Positions 25,011 to 34,035 of a stretch of 64,000 nucleotides of DNA are shown one piece after another (position 1 is the first letter of the stretch; every line of letters starts with the position of its first letter). The position numbers and the translations under genes were made by a program. The DNA comes from Natrinema marinum (lineage in GTDB: Archaea; Halobacteriota; Halobacteria; Halobacteriales; Natrialbaceae). The notes beneath the pieces were generated by a model. It was not told the origin of the DNA. It saw nothing but the letters and a program-made list of their open reading frames with translations, and did no database searches. Location: positions 3,534,001 to 3,598,000 of the forward strand of contig NZ_CP100763.1 of NCBI RefSeq assembly GCF_024296685.1. Direction: 5' to 3'.

Positions 25011-26699
25011 TCAGGATTGCCGACGATCGACGGCGATCCGCGCCCCCGTGCCGAGCAGCGCGATCGCGAGCACGCCGACCGCGACGAGCGGGCCGAAGCC
25101 GGGGACCTCGTCGGGCTCGTTGCTCCCCGCAAACTCGAGCGTATCTTCGCCCTCGGGCGCGGCCCCGGCCTCGACGTTCGACAGCTCGTCGACCGACGGC
25201 GCGCGGACGATCGTCGCCGTCGTTCCGTTGCGCTCGATGGCGTACGCGCCGGCGTAGCCGCCGTCGTCGATTCGGAAGGCGTTCTGCCGTCCGTCGACCG
25301 GCTCGGCCCGGTGGCTCTCGAGCAACTGGAGGTAGCCGTCGACGAACTGCTCGGCGTCGGCCGCCGACTGCCACCGCGTGCGCCAGACGTAGCCGGCCTC
25401 GCCGGCCGCGGCCGGCGTACTTGCCTCGACCGCGCCGTCCTGCGCGTAGACGACCAGTTCGTCGCCGGCCCAGCCGTTCGTGACCGAGTGGTTGTACTGG
25501 TAGCCCTGATCGTCGGCGAGGAACGCGCGTTGGTCGATCACCGGTTCGCGGCTCGAGCCGAACGCGTCGGCGGTGAACATCGCGACCATGCCGGCCTCGC
25601 CGACGGTGTCGCTCGCGGGCTCGCCGTCGACGGTGAACTGTCGCCAGCCGTCGCTCGAGCGGTCCGGCACCGAGACGTTCGCCGGCTCGCGCTCCGAACC
25701 GGGGTGGATCACCGCCGAGGTGGTCGTCGGCGGATCGTCGTAGGCTGCGTTGACGGCCGACCAGCCCGGCCCCTGATAGCGGAGGTGGTTCACGTAGTCG
25801 GGGCCGTCGCTGTAGGGCTGATAGATGGTGAAGTAGATGCCCCAGTTGATGTCCGACGACAGCCCGCGGCGCTCGCTGCTCGGCTCGAGGCAGTCCCACT
25901 GGTAGCCACACCGGCTCTCGTACTCGAGTTCGACCCGCTTGGCGTCGCCCTCGACCAGCCCGTTCTTCGCGAGTTCGCGGTCCTGGGTCGTCCCCTCGAG
26001 CGCCGAGAGGTTGTAGTGTTGATCCTGCAGTGCGTGGACGAGTTCGTGGCCGAGCGTGCGTTCGTCCAGCTCGGGCGTCTCCGGGTTTTCGGAGACGATA
26101 ACGATCTCGTCAGTCTCGGGGTCGTAGTAGCCGTCGACCGCGCCACCGTACAGCGACTCGGTCGCGTCGGCCGCCGCGGTCTCGCGGTCGACCATGAACA
26201 GCGCCTCGTAGGCGACGTTCTGCTCCAAGCGCTCGGCGGCGGTGAAGTTCCCGAAGCGGCCGTCGTTGTTCTGCCGGTACTCCTGGCGCGAGACGACATC
26301 GACGGTGACCTCCTCGTCGAAGGTCATGTTGCGGATCAGTTCGACGCGAGCCATCGATCGGTAGACGACGGGCGCGAGTTCGTCCTCCTCGACGACCGCG
26401 TTCGACTGGTCGTCGACCGCCAGCGAGTCGTCGTACCAGTAGCCCGAGACGTAGCCGACGGTTCCCTCCGTCGTAGGGTTGTCGGGGCGTTCGGTCTGGG
26501 CCTGAACGGCCGCCGGGGTCGTCGCTGCGGCCGAATCAGCAGTCAGGACTGTCGAATCAGCGGACGCGGTCGCCGATCCGTCCGGACTCGCGGCTGCCGT
26601 CGCCGTCAGTGCCGGGCCGGCGACCCCGCCGGTCAGTACCACCGCGACGAGCAACACCGAGAAGAGGGCGACCGCCGAGCGGGGGTGCGTCGGTTCCAT
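25011..26699 (-). CDS. Hvo_1808-family surface protein with PGF-CTERM anchor
   Basis: A 562-aa paralogue of the preceding lipoprotein. It has a classical signal (VALFSVLLVAVVLTGGVAGPALTA), an Ala/Thr/Ser-rich spacer, HELVHALQDQHYN (HExxH at 218-222), the shared ...WSAVNAAYDDPPTTTSAVIHP and WAGDELVVYAQDG segments, and a C-terminal PGFGPLVAVGVLAIALLG segment with basic end. This matches the PGF-CTERM signal cut by archaeosortase A and linked to the S-layer or membrane lipid. The upstream gene ends at 26809 on the same strand. The two paralogues are separated by 84 bp and may be co-transcribed. Confidence 0.85.
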   Translation of the reverse strand: MEPTHPRSAVALFSVLLVAVVLTGGVAGPALTATAAASPDGSATASADSTVLTADSAAATTPAAVQAQTERPDNPTTEGTVGYVSGYWYDDSLAVDDQSNAVVEEDELAPVVYRSMARVELIRNMTFDEEVTVDVVSRQEYRQNNDGRFGNFTAAERLEQNVAYEALFMVDRETAAADATESLYGGAVDGYYDPETDEIVIVSENPETPELDERTLGHELVHALQDQHYNLSALEGTTQDRELAKNGLVEGDAKRVELEYESRCGYQWDCLEPSSERRGLSSDINWGIYFTIYQPYSDGPDYVNHLRYQGPGWSAVNAAYDDPPTTTSAVIHPGSEREPANVSVPDRSSDGWRQFTVDGEPASDTVGEAGMVAMFTADAFGSSREPVIDQRAFLADDQGYQYNHSVTNGWAGDELVVYAQDGAVEASTPAAAGEAGYVWRTRWQSAADAEQFVDGYLQLLESHRAEPVDGRQNAFRIDDGGYAGAYAIERNGTTATIVRAPSVDELSNVEAGAAPEGEDTLEFAGSNEPDEVPGFGPLVAVGVLAIALLGTGARIAVDRRQS

Positions 26700-26808
26700 C
26701 TGAAGCGGATAGCTATCCGTTGGAATGGGAGTGTAAAAAGCACGATGGTTGCACCGCTCGAGAACGGACCCATCGTCCGTGAGACTGTCGGCGACCCGCG
26801 GTGAGCGC

Positions 26809-29139
26809 TTACCGGTCGCGCGCGAGAACTGCGGACAGCGTAAACGAGAACGTCGCTCCCTCGCCGGATCTACCGTCGACCCAGATCTCCCCGCCGTGGC
26901 GTTGGACGATCCGCTGGCAGAGCGCCAGTCCGATTCCCGTCCCGGCGTATTCCTCGTGGCTGTGAAGGCGCTGGAACACCTCGAAGACGCGGTTCTGATC
27001 GGCGGGATCGATGCCGATCCCCTCGTCACGAACGGAGAGCCGCCACATCTCACCCCGTCGATCGGCGTCGACGTGGATCTGTGGCGGCTCGTCGCCGCTG
27101 TACGTGATCGCGTTCGAGAGGAGGTTCTGCAAGACCTGTCGGAGCTGGCTGTCGTCGCCGTTCACGCGGGGCAACCGTCCAATCGTGATCTCGGCCTCGC
27201 TCTCTTCGATCTGCACTCGGAGATCCGCCAGTACCTCCTCTAAGAGCGCCTCCAGGTCGACCGGCTCGAACGGATCGCCCTGCGTATCGACGCGCGAGTA
27301 CTCGAGGAGACCGTCGATCATCTCGCGCATCCGTTCGGCGCCGTCGATCGCGTACGCTAGGAACTCCTCGCCGTCCTCGTCGAAGGCGTCGGCGTATCGG
27401 TCCTCGAGCAACTGGAGGTAGCTCGTGACCATCCGCAGCGGCTCTTGGAGGTCGTGGGAGGCCGCGTAGGCGAACTGCTCTAACCGCTCGTTCGACGCCT
27501 TGAGCTCGTTCTCCAGGCGCTTGCGCTCGGTGATGTCGGAGATGATCCCCTCGAGGATCTCGCCGTCCCCGTTGCCGTCCGAGAGGACGCGGCCGTAGGA
27601 ACGGACCCACCGCCGTTCGCCGTCGGCGGTCTCGATGCGGTAGGTCACCGAGAACGAATCCCGCTCGTCGGTCGTCCGCTGGACCGCTTCACAGACCTTC
27701 TCGCGGTCCTCGTCGACCATGACGTCCGCGCCGTAGTTGATACGCCCGTCTTCCAGTGCCGCCGGCTCGTATCCGGTGATCTCCCGGCAGGCGTCGCTGA
27801 CGAACTCCATCGGCCACCCCCGCTCGTTGCGGCAGCGATAGACCATCCCGGGGACGTTCTCCATCAGCGTCGACAGCCGGCGTTCCCGCTTCCGGCGCTC
27901 GGTCACGTCGCGGGCGACGGCGAGCATGTACTCTCGATCCAGTTCGACGTACGTGACGTTGATTTCGGCCGGATAGGTGGTCCCGTCTTTTCGTTCGTGG
28001 ACGCCTTCGACAGTCACCGCGCTCTCCGTCTTCGCGTCCGCGGCGTGGGATCGCCAGTCCTCTGTCTCGTCAAACTTCCGTTCGACGTCGAGAACCGACA
28101 GCGTGAGTAGTTCGTCTCGATCGTAACCGAGGCGACGGCAGGCCGTCTCGTTCGCGTCGAGGAACTGTCCCGTGTCGGGATCGATTACCAGGACGAGTTC
28201 CGTGCTGTGATCGAGTAACGTCCGGAATAGTTCGAGTTCCCGCTCGCGTTCTTTCCGTTCGGTCACGTCGCGATCGGAGACGATGATCGACACGACCTCG
28301 CCGTCGTCGTCCGTGACGGGTCTGAAATAGCCGCTGATCGTATAGTGGGCCCCGCGGGGCCGAACGAGGTCGGCCTCGAAATCCACGTACTCGCCGGCCG
28401 CCGCGCGTTCGGTCCACTCCTCGACGTCCGACTGGACCGCGTCGCCTTCTCCCCACCACGGCGTCTCCCAGAACGGTTCGCCGGTCACGTCGGCTAACTC
28501 CGCGTCGATGTACTCCATCGCCGTCCCGTTGATGTCGACGACCGTCCCGTCGGGCTCGAGCAGGCCGACCAGGATGTTCGGGTCCTCGAACACCGCCTCG
28601 AACCGTCGCTGCGTCCGCCTGTTTTCGATCGCCGACGCGAGAACCGTGGCGACGTTCTGGACGAAGGCAGCGTCGCGGTCGGTGAAATCACGGCACTCGG
28701 TCGTGTCGGTTTCCAAGACGCCCCACGGCTCTGTCGTCGGACCGATGACGACGCTGATCCCGCTGACGATATCGTGGCGGCTCACCAGTTCCGGTTCGGA
28801 AAACCGCTCCTCGGTACGGAAATCGTCGACCACCACCGGATCCTCGGACCGCAACGCGTGCCCAGCTCGGGATTCCGGATCCACCGGCACCGTCGTCTCG
28901 TCCACGTGGTCATCGCTCCACCCGACGCCCTGTCGAAGCAGAGCCTCGTCGCCGCCGGCGCACAACTCGAGCACCGAGACGTACTCGGCGTCGAGCGTCT
29001 CGGCGATCGCGGCCGAGGCGTCGGACAACAACCGATCGAGATCGTCGGTCTCGAGTGCCTGCTGTCCGAGGTCGGCGACGGCCTCCTGCTGACGCATCTG
29101 CGTCTGGAATTCGGCATCTCCCTCGGGAGACGAATCCAT
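26809..29139 (-). CDS. Multi-PAS/GAF sensor histidine kinase
   Basis: A 776-aa soluble kinase. A GAF domain (about 15-165: DLDRLLSDASAAIAETL, WGVLETDTTECRDF) is followed by three PAS domains (about 168-290, 292-415, 417-545), each closed by a DVTER/DITER exit motif. Then come HisKA with FAYAASHDLQEPLRM (phosphoacceptor His near 562) and HATPase_c (QNLLSNAITYSGD, DEGIGID, GTGIGLALCQRIVQRHGG). The SHDLQEPL type is common in haloarchaea and cyanobacteria-like kinases. There is no membrane segment or receiver. The start at 29139 is chosen before a coiled-coil-like leader. Confidence 0.92.
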   Translation of the reverse strand: MDSSPEGDAEFQTQMRQQEAVADLGQQALETDDLDRLLSDASAAIAETLDAEYVSVLELCAGGDEALLRQGVGWSDDHVDETTVPVDPESRAGHALRSEDPVVVDDFRTEERFSEPELVSRHDIVSGISVVIGPTTEPWGVLETDTTECRDFTDRDAAFVQNVATVLASAIENRRTQRRFEAVFEDPNILVGLLEPDGTVVDINGTAMEYIDAELADVTGEPFWETPWWGEGDAVQSDVEEWTERAAAGEYVDFEADLVRPRGAHYTISGYFRPVTDDDGEVVSIIVSDRDVTERKERERELELFRTLLDHSTELVLVIDPDTGQFLDANETACRRLGYDRDELLTLSVLDVERKFDETEDWRSHAADAKTESAVTVEGVHERKDGTTYPAEINVTYVELDREYMLAVARDVTERRKRERRLSTLMENVPGMVYRCRNERGWPMEFVSDACREITGYEPAALEDGRINYGADVMVDEDREKVCEAVQRTTDERDSFSVTYRIETADGERRWVRSYGRVLSDGNGDGEILEGIISDITERKRLENELKASNERLEQFAYAASHDLQEPLRMVTSYLQLLEDRYADAFDEDGEEFLAYAIDGAERMREMIDGLLEYSRVDTQGDPFEPVDLEALLEEVLADLRVQIEESEAEITIGRLPRVNGDDSQLRQVLQNLLSNAITYSGDEPPQIHVDADRRGEMWRLSVRDEGIGIDPADQNRVFEVFQRLHSHEEYAGTGIGLALCQRIVQRHGGEIWVDGRSGEGATFSFTLSAVLARDR

Positions 29140-29299
29140 TATCGCTCGTAAACGAGACCGCCGTATAAACGTATTGCACGCTCTGGTCGGCGGTCGTCTG
29201 GCCCGCCACGCACCGCGATCGCTGTCGACCGAGCGCCAGCGACCGCGCTCGAGCGCCCCGCGAACGTTTTTACGATCCCGTCCGTACGCCCGACCAGAC

Positions 29300-29872
29300 A
29301 TGCGCCTCGAGCCAGATCGCACGGCGGTGGTGGTCGTCGACATGCAAAACGGCTTCTGTCACCCGGACGGCTCGCTGTACGCGCCGGGCAGCGAGGACGT
29401 GATCGGACCGATCGCCGACCTCCTCGAGCGAGCCCGCGCGGCCGGGACGCAGGTGATCTTCACCCGCGACGTTCACCCGCCGGAACAGTTCGACGACGCC
29501 CACTACTACGACGAGTTCGAGCAGTGGGGCGAACACGTCCTCGAGGGGTCCTGGGAGGCCGAGATCGTCGACGAACTCCCCGTCGAGGCGGACGATCACG
29601 TCGTCGAGAAACACACCTACGACGCGTTCTACGACACCGAACTCGAGGGCTGGCTGAACGCCCGCGGGATCGAAGACCTCGTGCTCTGTGGCACCCTCGC
29701 GAACGTCTGTGTGCTCCACACCGCCGGCAGCGCCGGGCTGCGGGATTTCCGCCCGATCCTGGTCGAGGACTGCATCGGCGCGATCGAGGACGACCACCAC
29801 GAGTACGCCCTCGAACACGCCGCGTGGCTGTTCGGCGAGGTCGAACCGAGCGCGGGGATCGAGTTCGCGTGA
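29300..29872 (+). CDS. pncA: Nicotinamidase / isochorismatase-family hydrolase
   Basis: A 190-aa isochorismatase-fold hydrolase with the nicotinamidase triad: Asp14 in AVVVVDMQNGF, Lys104 in VVEKHTYDAF and Cys137 in GTLANVCVLHT. Asp57 and the nearby His59 (TRDVHPP) with other residues are positioned like the family's metal site. The likely reaction is nicotinamide to nicotinate plus ammonia, supplying PncB (22207-23376). Related amidases for other substrates share the fold, so the exact substrate is inferred from context. The start ATG lies 160 bp from the divergent kinase start. Confidence 0.87.
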   Translation: MRLEPDRTAVVVVDMQNGFCHPDGSLYAPGSEDVIGPIADLLERARAAGTQVIFTRDVHPPEQFDDAHYYDEFEQWGEHVLEGSWEAEIVDELPVEADDHVVEKHTYDAFYDTELEGWLNARGIEDLVLCGTLANVCVLHTAGSAGLRDFRPILVEDCIGAIEDDHHEYALEHAAWLFGEVEPSAGIEFA

Positions 29873-29927
29873 TCGACCGCGGCTCCACGGACTCGCGCCT
29901 CGAGTCCCTCACGGACGGTGACCGAGA

Positions 29928-30092
29928 ATGAACCGACGACGCCTGCGACCGCTGTACCTGATCGGGATCGCGCTCAACGTCGTCGCGTTCGGCTACGCCG
30001 TGACGAACGGAACCTGGCTCTACGCCGGCGCGTTTGCCGTCGTGGCGGTCTACCTCGTCGTTCGGCTCCGGATGCTGTCCGCCGATACCTAG
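29928..30092 (+). CDS. Small membrane protein A (two helices)
   Basis: A 54-aa frame, MNRRRLRPLYLIGIALNVVA... ending VVRLRMLSADT. Two hydrophobic segments (about 9-27 and 30-46) with a basic N-terminus predict a hairpin in the membrane. The ending R-L-R-M-L-S-A-D matches R-L-R-L-L-T-A-D of the next small gene, so the two are tandem paralogues. It begins 56 bp after pncA. Function is unknown. Confidence 0.65.
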   Translation: MNRRRLRPLYLIGIALNVVAFGYAVTNGTWLYAGAFAVVAVYLVVRLRMLSADT

Positions 30093-30276
30093 GGCGGCGG
30101 GCGACCACTTTCGAGGCCGTGGGTTCGATCCACCGTACGAGCGGCCGAGCGCGGACCCCGCGCCGGCCGGTCAGTGGACAGCTTTTACTGTCGTCTTTCC
30201 GACGAGCGGATATGGAGCGCACTCGATCTCGTTTCGCGGGGCCGATCGCCGGACCGAACCGAGCGGGGACCGCCGA

Positions 30277-30444
30277 ATGAACGAAGACCGGTTGCGAGCG
30301 GTGTACGTGGTCGGTCTCATGGCCAGCGCGTACGTGTTCTGGTACGTCTTCACCTCGTTCGATTCGATCCTGTACGCCGTCCCGTTCGCGCTCGCGACGG
30401 TGTTCTTCGTGGCTCGTCTCCGACTGCTGACCGCCGATTCTTGA
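30277..30444 (+). CDS. Small membrane protein B (paralogue of A)
   Basis: A 55-aa frame, MNEDRLRAVYVVGLMASAYV... ending FVARLRLLTADS. It shares the layout of its neighbour: short charged start, helix about 10-28, helix about 32-48, then A/V-R-L-R-x-L-x-A-D. They are separated by 184 bp, which contains no other gene. The pair may form a hetero-oligomer, but this is only inference. Confidence 0.65.
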   Translation: MNEDRLRAVYVVGLMASAYVFWYVFTSFDSILYAVPFALATVFFVARLRLLTADS

Positions 30445-30499
30445 CGGTCGGACCGGTGTCTCCACGGGGGCGGTAACTGCGACCAACGGCCTGACGGCC

Positions 30500-30988
30500 C
30501 TACTCGGGGCGGAAGACGCGGTAGGCTCCCTGCCCGGTGGCCACCGCCTTCGTCTCACCGTCGGGGGTCGTGCTCTCGACGGTGATCTCGCTGACGCCGA
30601 CGCTCCCCCCGAGGCGGACGACGTTCGCCGTCGCCTCGAGGTCGCCGGTCGCCGGCCGGAGGTAGTTGATGTTCAGATTGATCGTCGCCATGCTGACCTC
30701 GAAGGGATCCTCGTCCTCGAGGGCCGTCTGAAGCGCGAAGCCGCCGACGGTGTCGATGAGGGTCGCGGCGACGCCGCCGTGGAGGTCCGCGCGTCGGTCG
30801 GTCACGTCCGGCCGCGTATTCGTCAGTTTCTCGTCGTACGGAATCGCGAGCGTCATCGTCCCGCGGTCGACGTTCTCGACCGTCGTCCCGAGCCACGACA
30901 GGAACTCCTGATTCTCGTCGATGAGGTGCTGAATCCCGCTCTCGATGTCGTCGAACGCCTCGAAAAACGCCTGTCTATCGTCGGTCAT
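30500..30988 (-). CDS. PaaI-family hotdog thioesterase
   Basis: A 162-aa hotdog-fold protein. The core motif is RRADLHGGVAATLIDTVGGFAL (about 67-88), where the HGG-x6-D arrangement is the PaaI/4-hydroxybenzoyl-CoA thioesterase catalytic signature. A strand INLNINYLRPATGDLEATA and a closing SEITVES follow. It should hydrolyse acyl- or aryl-CoA esters in the cytosol. The N-terminal helix (AFFEAFDDIESGIQHLIDE) is a usual family extension. Convergent with the small membrane genes; 55 bp separate their stops. Confidence 0.88.
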   Translation of the reverse strand: MTDDRQAFFEAFDDIESGIQHLIDENQEFLSWLGTTVENVDRGTMTLAIPYDEKLTNTRPDVTDRRADLHGGVAATLIDTVGGFALQTALEDEDPFEVSMATINLNINYLRPATGDLEATANVVRLGGSVGVSEITVESTTPDGETKAVATGQGAYRVFRPE

Positions 30989-31138
30989 GTACTTCCGTCT
31001 CCCACCGATGTTCTTTACCGCTACGTTTCCGGGCGTTCCCGTTCTCGAGGGTTCATCCGTCTCCGGCCCGTTCGGTGGTTATGGTCCGCGCGTTCGACGG
31101 CGGCCCCCTCGTGATCGACCGTATCGGTGGTGAGTCCG

Positions 31139-31576
31139 ATGAGTGACGACGGTCCCGAGTACGATGTCGATTTCCGCGAGCACCCGGAACGGTACGAGAT
31201 CGGTCGCGGCGAAGCGGGCGTCTTCAAAGTCGAACCGTACAAGAGCGAACTCCTCCCGCTGTGGTCGTACGCCGACGAGGACGCGGCTCGCGAGTCCGCA
31301 GCGGCGATCTACGAGCGATACGAACGCTACCGTGAGGACGACGAGTTCCCCGGCATGGACATGGCTCGCAAGTACCTCCAGATGGGGTACACCCGCGCGA
31401 TGCGCTACGCGAAGTATCCCGGCGGTCAGAAGTACGACGACGGTGACGAGCGTGAACCCCAGCGCTGGGCCGACCCGGACAAACGAGCCGCGGCGCTCGT
31501 CTTCGAGGCGTACTGGGAGCGCGTCCGCGAGGACGAGGCCTATCAGCGGGCGAAAGCGGCCCATCGCGGCGAGTAG
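31139..31576 (+). CDS. DUF4385-family protein
   Basis: A 145-aa acidic protein from MSDDGPEYDVDFREHPERYE. An alternative GTG 12 bp upstream is less likely. The sequence is rich in conserved aromatic and charged residues: YEIGRGEAGVFKVEPYKSE, LLPLWSYADEDAA, DDEFPGMDMARKYLQMGYTR and PGGQKYD. This matches DUF4385, a family of unknown function in bacteria and archaea. It is probably cytosolic. No operon partner is evident. Confidence 0.8.
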   Translation: MSDDGPEYDVDFREHPERYEIGRGEAGVFKVEPYKSELLPLWSYADEDAARESAAAIYERYERYREDDEFPGMDMARKYLQMGYTRAMRYAKYPGGQKYDDGDEREPQRWADPDKRAAALVFEAYWERVREDEAYQRAKAAHRGE

Positions 31577-31654
31577 CACCACCTCGAGCAGGAGGCTCAA
31601 AGCGGCGTTTCAGTCTACAGAAAGCACTTTTTACTCCCCCATGTCCGCTTGCCT

Positions 31655-33073
31655 ATGCCAACTGATAGGCGAACCGTTCTCGCCCTCACCGGTGCCCTCC
31701 TCGCTGGCGCGGCCGGCTGTGCTGGAATCGGTGGCGACTCGCCCGCCACCGACGGCCGATCGGACGATCCCGCTTCCATCCATCTGGTCCGCGATGAGGT
31801 GCCCGGCGAGTACGTCGTTCCCGACTTCCCGAGGATCGACCTCGCCACCGACCCCGAAATCGAGTCGACGCTGCTCGCCGCGCAGGTCCGGGGAAACGTG
31901 GCGTTCTCGCTCGACCTCCTCGCAGAGCTTCGATCCCAGCGGCCCGGCGAGAACCTGTTTTACTCGCCGTACAGCGTCTCGGTCGCGCTGGCGATGACCT
32001 ACGCCGGTGCCCGCGGCGAGACGGCCACCGAGATGGCCGACGCCCTGCGGTACGAACTCGAGGGCGACGACCTCCACGCCGCCTTCCGCGCGCTCGAGGC
32101 GGAGTTTCGGCGGCGCAACGAGGACGGCGACGCCGTCGACGATCCCGCGGGCGAAACGTCGACGGACTCGTCGGACGACGGTCCCGCCTTCCGGCTCGCG
32201 AGCGCCAACTCGGCCTGGCTCGAGCAGCGCTATCCGTTCGACGGGGACTACCTCGAGTTGCTCGCGGCCTACTACGAGGCTGGCGAGCGGCTGGTCGACT
32301 TCGACGGAAATCCCGAGGAGGCGCGCCGGGAGATCAACGCCTGGGTCGCGGACCGGACGAACGATCGTATCGAGGACCTCCTCCCCGAGGGCTCGATCGA
32401 CAGCGCGACCCGGCTCGTCCTGACGAACGCGATCTCCTTCCGCGCGGCCTGGAAGCGAGAGTTCGACCCGTCCGACACCGAACCAGCGCCGTTTACTGGC
32501 CTCGATGGGAGCGAGACCGAGGTCGAACTGATGCACCAGACCGGCCGGTTTCCCTACGCCGAGGTCGACGGCCACCAACTCGTCGAACTCCCCTACGCGA
32601 ACGACGACACCAGCATGGTCGTTCTCCTTCCTGCCGAGGGCGAGTTCGAGGCGTTCGAGGCCGCGCTCACCGTCGACCGACTCGCGACGATGCTCGAGGC
32701 GGCGGGCGAGACGCGGGTCGACCTCGCGCTCCCGAAGTTCGGCATCGAGTCGAAGTTCAGCCTCGTCGAGACGATGCAGGGACTGGGAATGGAGCGAGCG
32801 TTCACCGGGGCCGCGGACTTCAGCGGCATGGTCGAGGGTGATCAGTCCAACCTCGCTGTCGACGACATCGTCCACCAGAGCTTCGTCGAGGTCGACGAGG
32901 AGGGAACGGAGGCCGCGGCCGCGACGGCGGTCATCGTGGTCGAGACCGCCGCGACGGACCCGGTCGAGGTGACCGTCGATCGCCCGTTCCTCTTCTACGT
33001 CCGCGACCGGCCCACCGAGACGCCGCTGTTCGTCGGCCGCGTGGTCGACGGCCCGTCGTTGCAAGACGGCTGA
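31655..33073 (+). CDS. Serpin-family lipoprotein
   Basis: A 472-aa serpin with an exported, lipid-anchored N-terminus (MPTDRRTVLALTGALLAGAAGC, lipobox AAGC), so it acts outside the cell. Serpin landmarks are NLFYSPYSVSVALAMTYAGARGETATEM, RLVLTNAISFRAAW, ELPYANDDTSMVVLLP, the hinge VDEEGTEAAAATA and the C-terminal RPFLFYVRD. The small-residue hinge (G then T-E-A-A-A-A-T) is typical of inhibitory serpins that trap serine or cysteine proteases. Counting from the hinge, the P1-P1' bond would be near Thr-Ala, suggesting an elastase- or subtilisin-like target. TTG 6 bp upstream is a less likely start. Confidence 0.93.
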   Translation: MPTDRRTVLALTGALLAGAAGCAGIGGDSPATDGRSDDPASIHLVRDEVPGEYVVPDFPRIDLATDPEIESTLLAAQVRGNVAFSLDLLAELRSQRPGENLFYSPYSVSVALAMTYAGARGETATEMADALRYELEGDDLHAAFRALEAEFRRRNEDGDAVDDPAGETSTDSSDDGPAFRLASANSAWLEQRYPFDGDYLELLAAYYEAGERLVDFDGNPEEARREINAWVADRTNDRIEDLLPEGSIDSATRLVLTNAISFRAAWKREFDPSDTEPAPFTGLDGSETEVELMHQTGRFPYAEVDGHQLVELPYANDDTSMVVLLPAEGEFEAFEAALTVDRLATMLEAAGETRVDLALPKFGIESKFSLVETMQGLGMERAFTGAADFSGMVEGDQSNLAVDDIVHQSFVEVDEEGTEAAAATAVIVVETAATDPVEVTVDRPFLFYVRDRPTETPLFVGRVVDGPSLQDG

Positions 33074-33080
33074 AGCCCGC

Positions 33081-33977
33081 TCAGACCTGCTCGCTCGAGC
33101 GAACGCGGACCTGAACTCGCTCTCCCCGCTCGAACGTTCGCTCGGGGCAGATCAGTTTCGCGCCGAAGTCGGCGTCGCGCGCACAGAACAGCGACAGCCC
33201 CGTGATCGGCTCGCCGTTCGCGGTGACGGTCACGTCGTCCCACGCGATCGTTCGGCCGTCGGCGACGCCGAGGCGGTCGCCGTTCAGCGAGACGACGGGT
33301 TCCGTGTCGGCCTCGAGCGATCCGCTGCCATCCCCGCGCTCGAGCAACCCACCGCCATCGTAGTGTGGTAGCCCGCCATCGAGGACGCCGCCGCCGTCGG
33401 CGGCCACGCCGACGAAGTCCGTGCCGGGCGCTGGATGGGCGGGCGAATCGAGGGCGGCGTAAGTCTCGCCGGTCGAGACGACTTGACCTGTGCCATCCCA
33501 CTCGAGCGGCCGGATCGGCACCTCGAGCTCGATCGGGAGCGATCCCGACGCCCGATACGGGTTCTGGTCCGACCGGCGGAAGCCGACGTGGAGGTGGTTG
33601 TCGACCCACGGTGCGAAAAACCCCGCTCGGACGAGTCGGCCGAGCGAGTCGCCCCGCTCGACTCGGTCGCCAGCCTCGACGGCGGGGTCGACGTGGAGGA
33701 TTCTGGCGGTCAGCCCCTCGAGCGGCGTGGGGCCGTCGCAGTCGACTAGGATCAAGTGGTCGTGCTCGGGCGCGTATGGTTTCGGCGGCGCGCGGACGGT
33801 CCGGGTCTCGCGGACGGTGCCGGCGACCGGGCTCGGCGCGGCCGTCGTTCGGCCGTCGATCAGCGTCCCGGGATAGAGGTCGATCGCGCAGCCGCCGTCG
33901 TGGGCAGGGTACGGCGAGTTGTACAGCGAGACGCGCGCGTACTTCGCCAGCGCGGCCTCGGTGAGCGTGACGGCCAT
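33081..33977 (-). CDS. M23-like (LytM-fold) metallopeptidase-related protein
   Basis: A 298-aa protein without signal peptide. The N-terminal half has the lysostaphin-type pattern: AHDGGCAIDLYPG (potential zinc His and Asp), SPVAGTVRETRTV, LHVDPAVEAGDRVERGDSLG and NHLHVGFRRSD (HxH). This is the beta-sheet fold of M23 peptidases and of duplicated-hybrid lipoyl-like modules. Archaea lack peptidoglycan, so any protease role is unclear. The C-terminal part (VAADGGGVLDGG, WDDVTVTANGEPITGLSLFC) is a beta-rich domain seen in haloarchaeal homologues. It is convergent with the serpin. Confidence 0.7.
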   Translation of the reverse strand: MAVTLTEAALAKYARVSLYNSPYPAHDGGCAIDLYPGTLIDGRTTAAPSPVAGTVRETRTVRAPPKPYAPEHDHLILVDCDGPTPLEGLTARILHVDPAVEAGDRVERGDSLGRLVRAGFFAPWVDNHLHVGFRRSDQNPYRASGSLPIELEVPIRPLEWDGTGQVVSTGETYAALDSPAHPAPGTDFVGVAADGGGVLDGGLPHYDGGGLLERGDGSGSLEADTEPVVSLNGDRLGVADGRTIAWDDVTVTANGEPITGLSLFCARDADFGAKLICPERTFERGERVQVRVRSSEQV

Positions 33978-34035
33978 CGAGTACCGGTACCTGGGCGGCG
34001 GGAGCGTTTAGGTGCGTCGGGTCCGACGATCGGCT

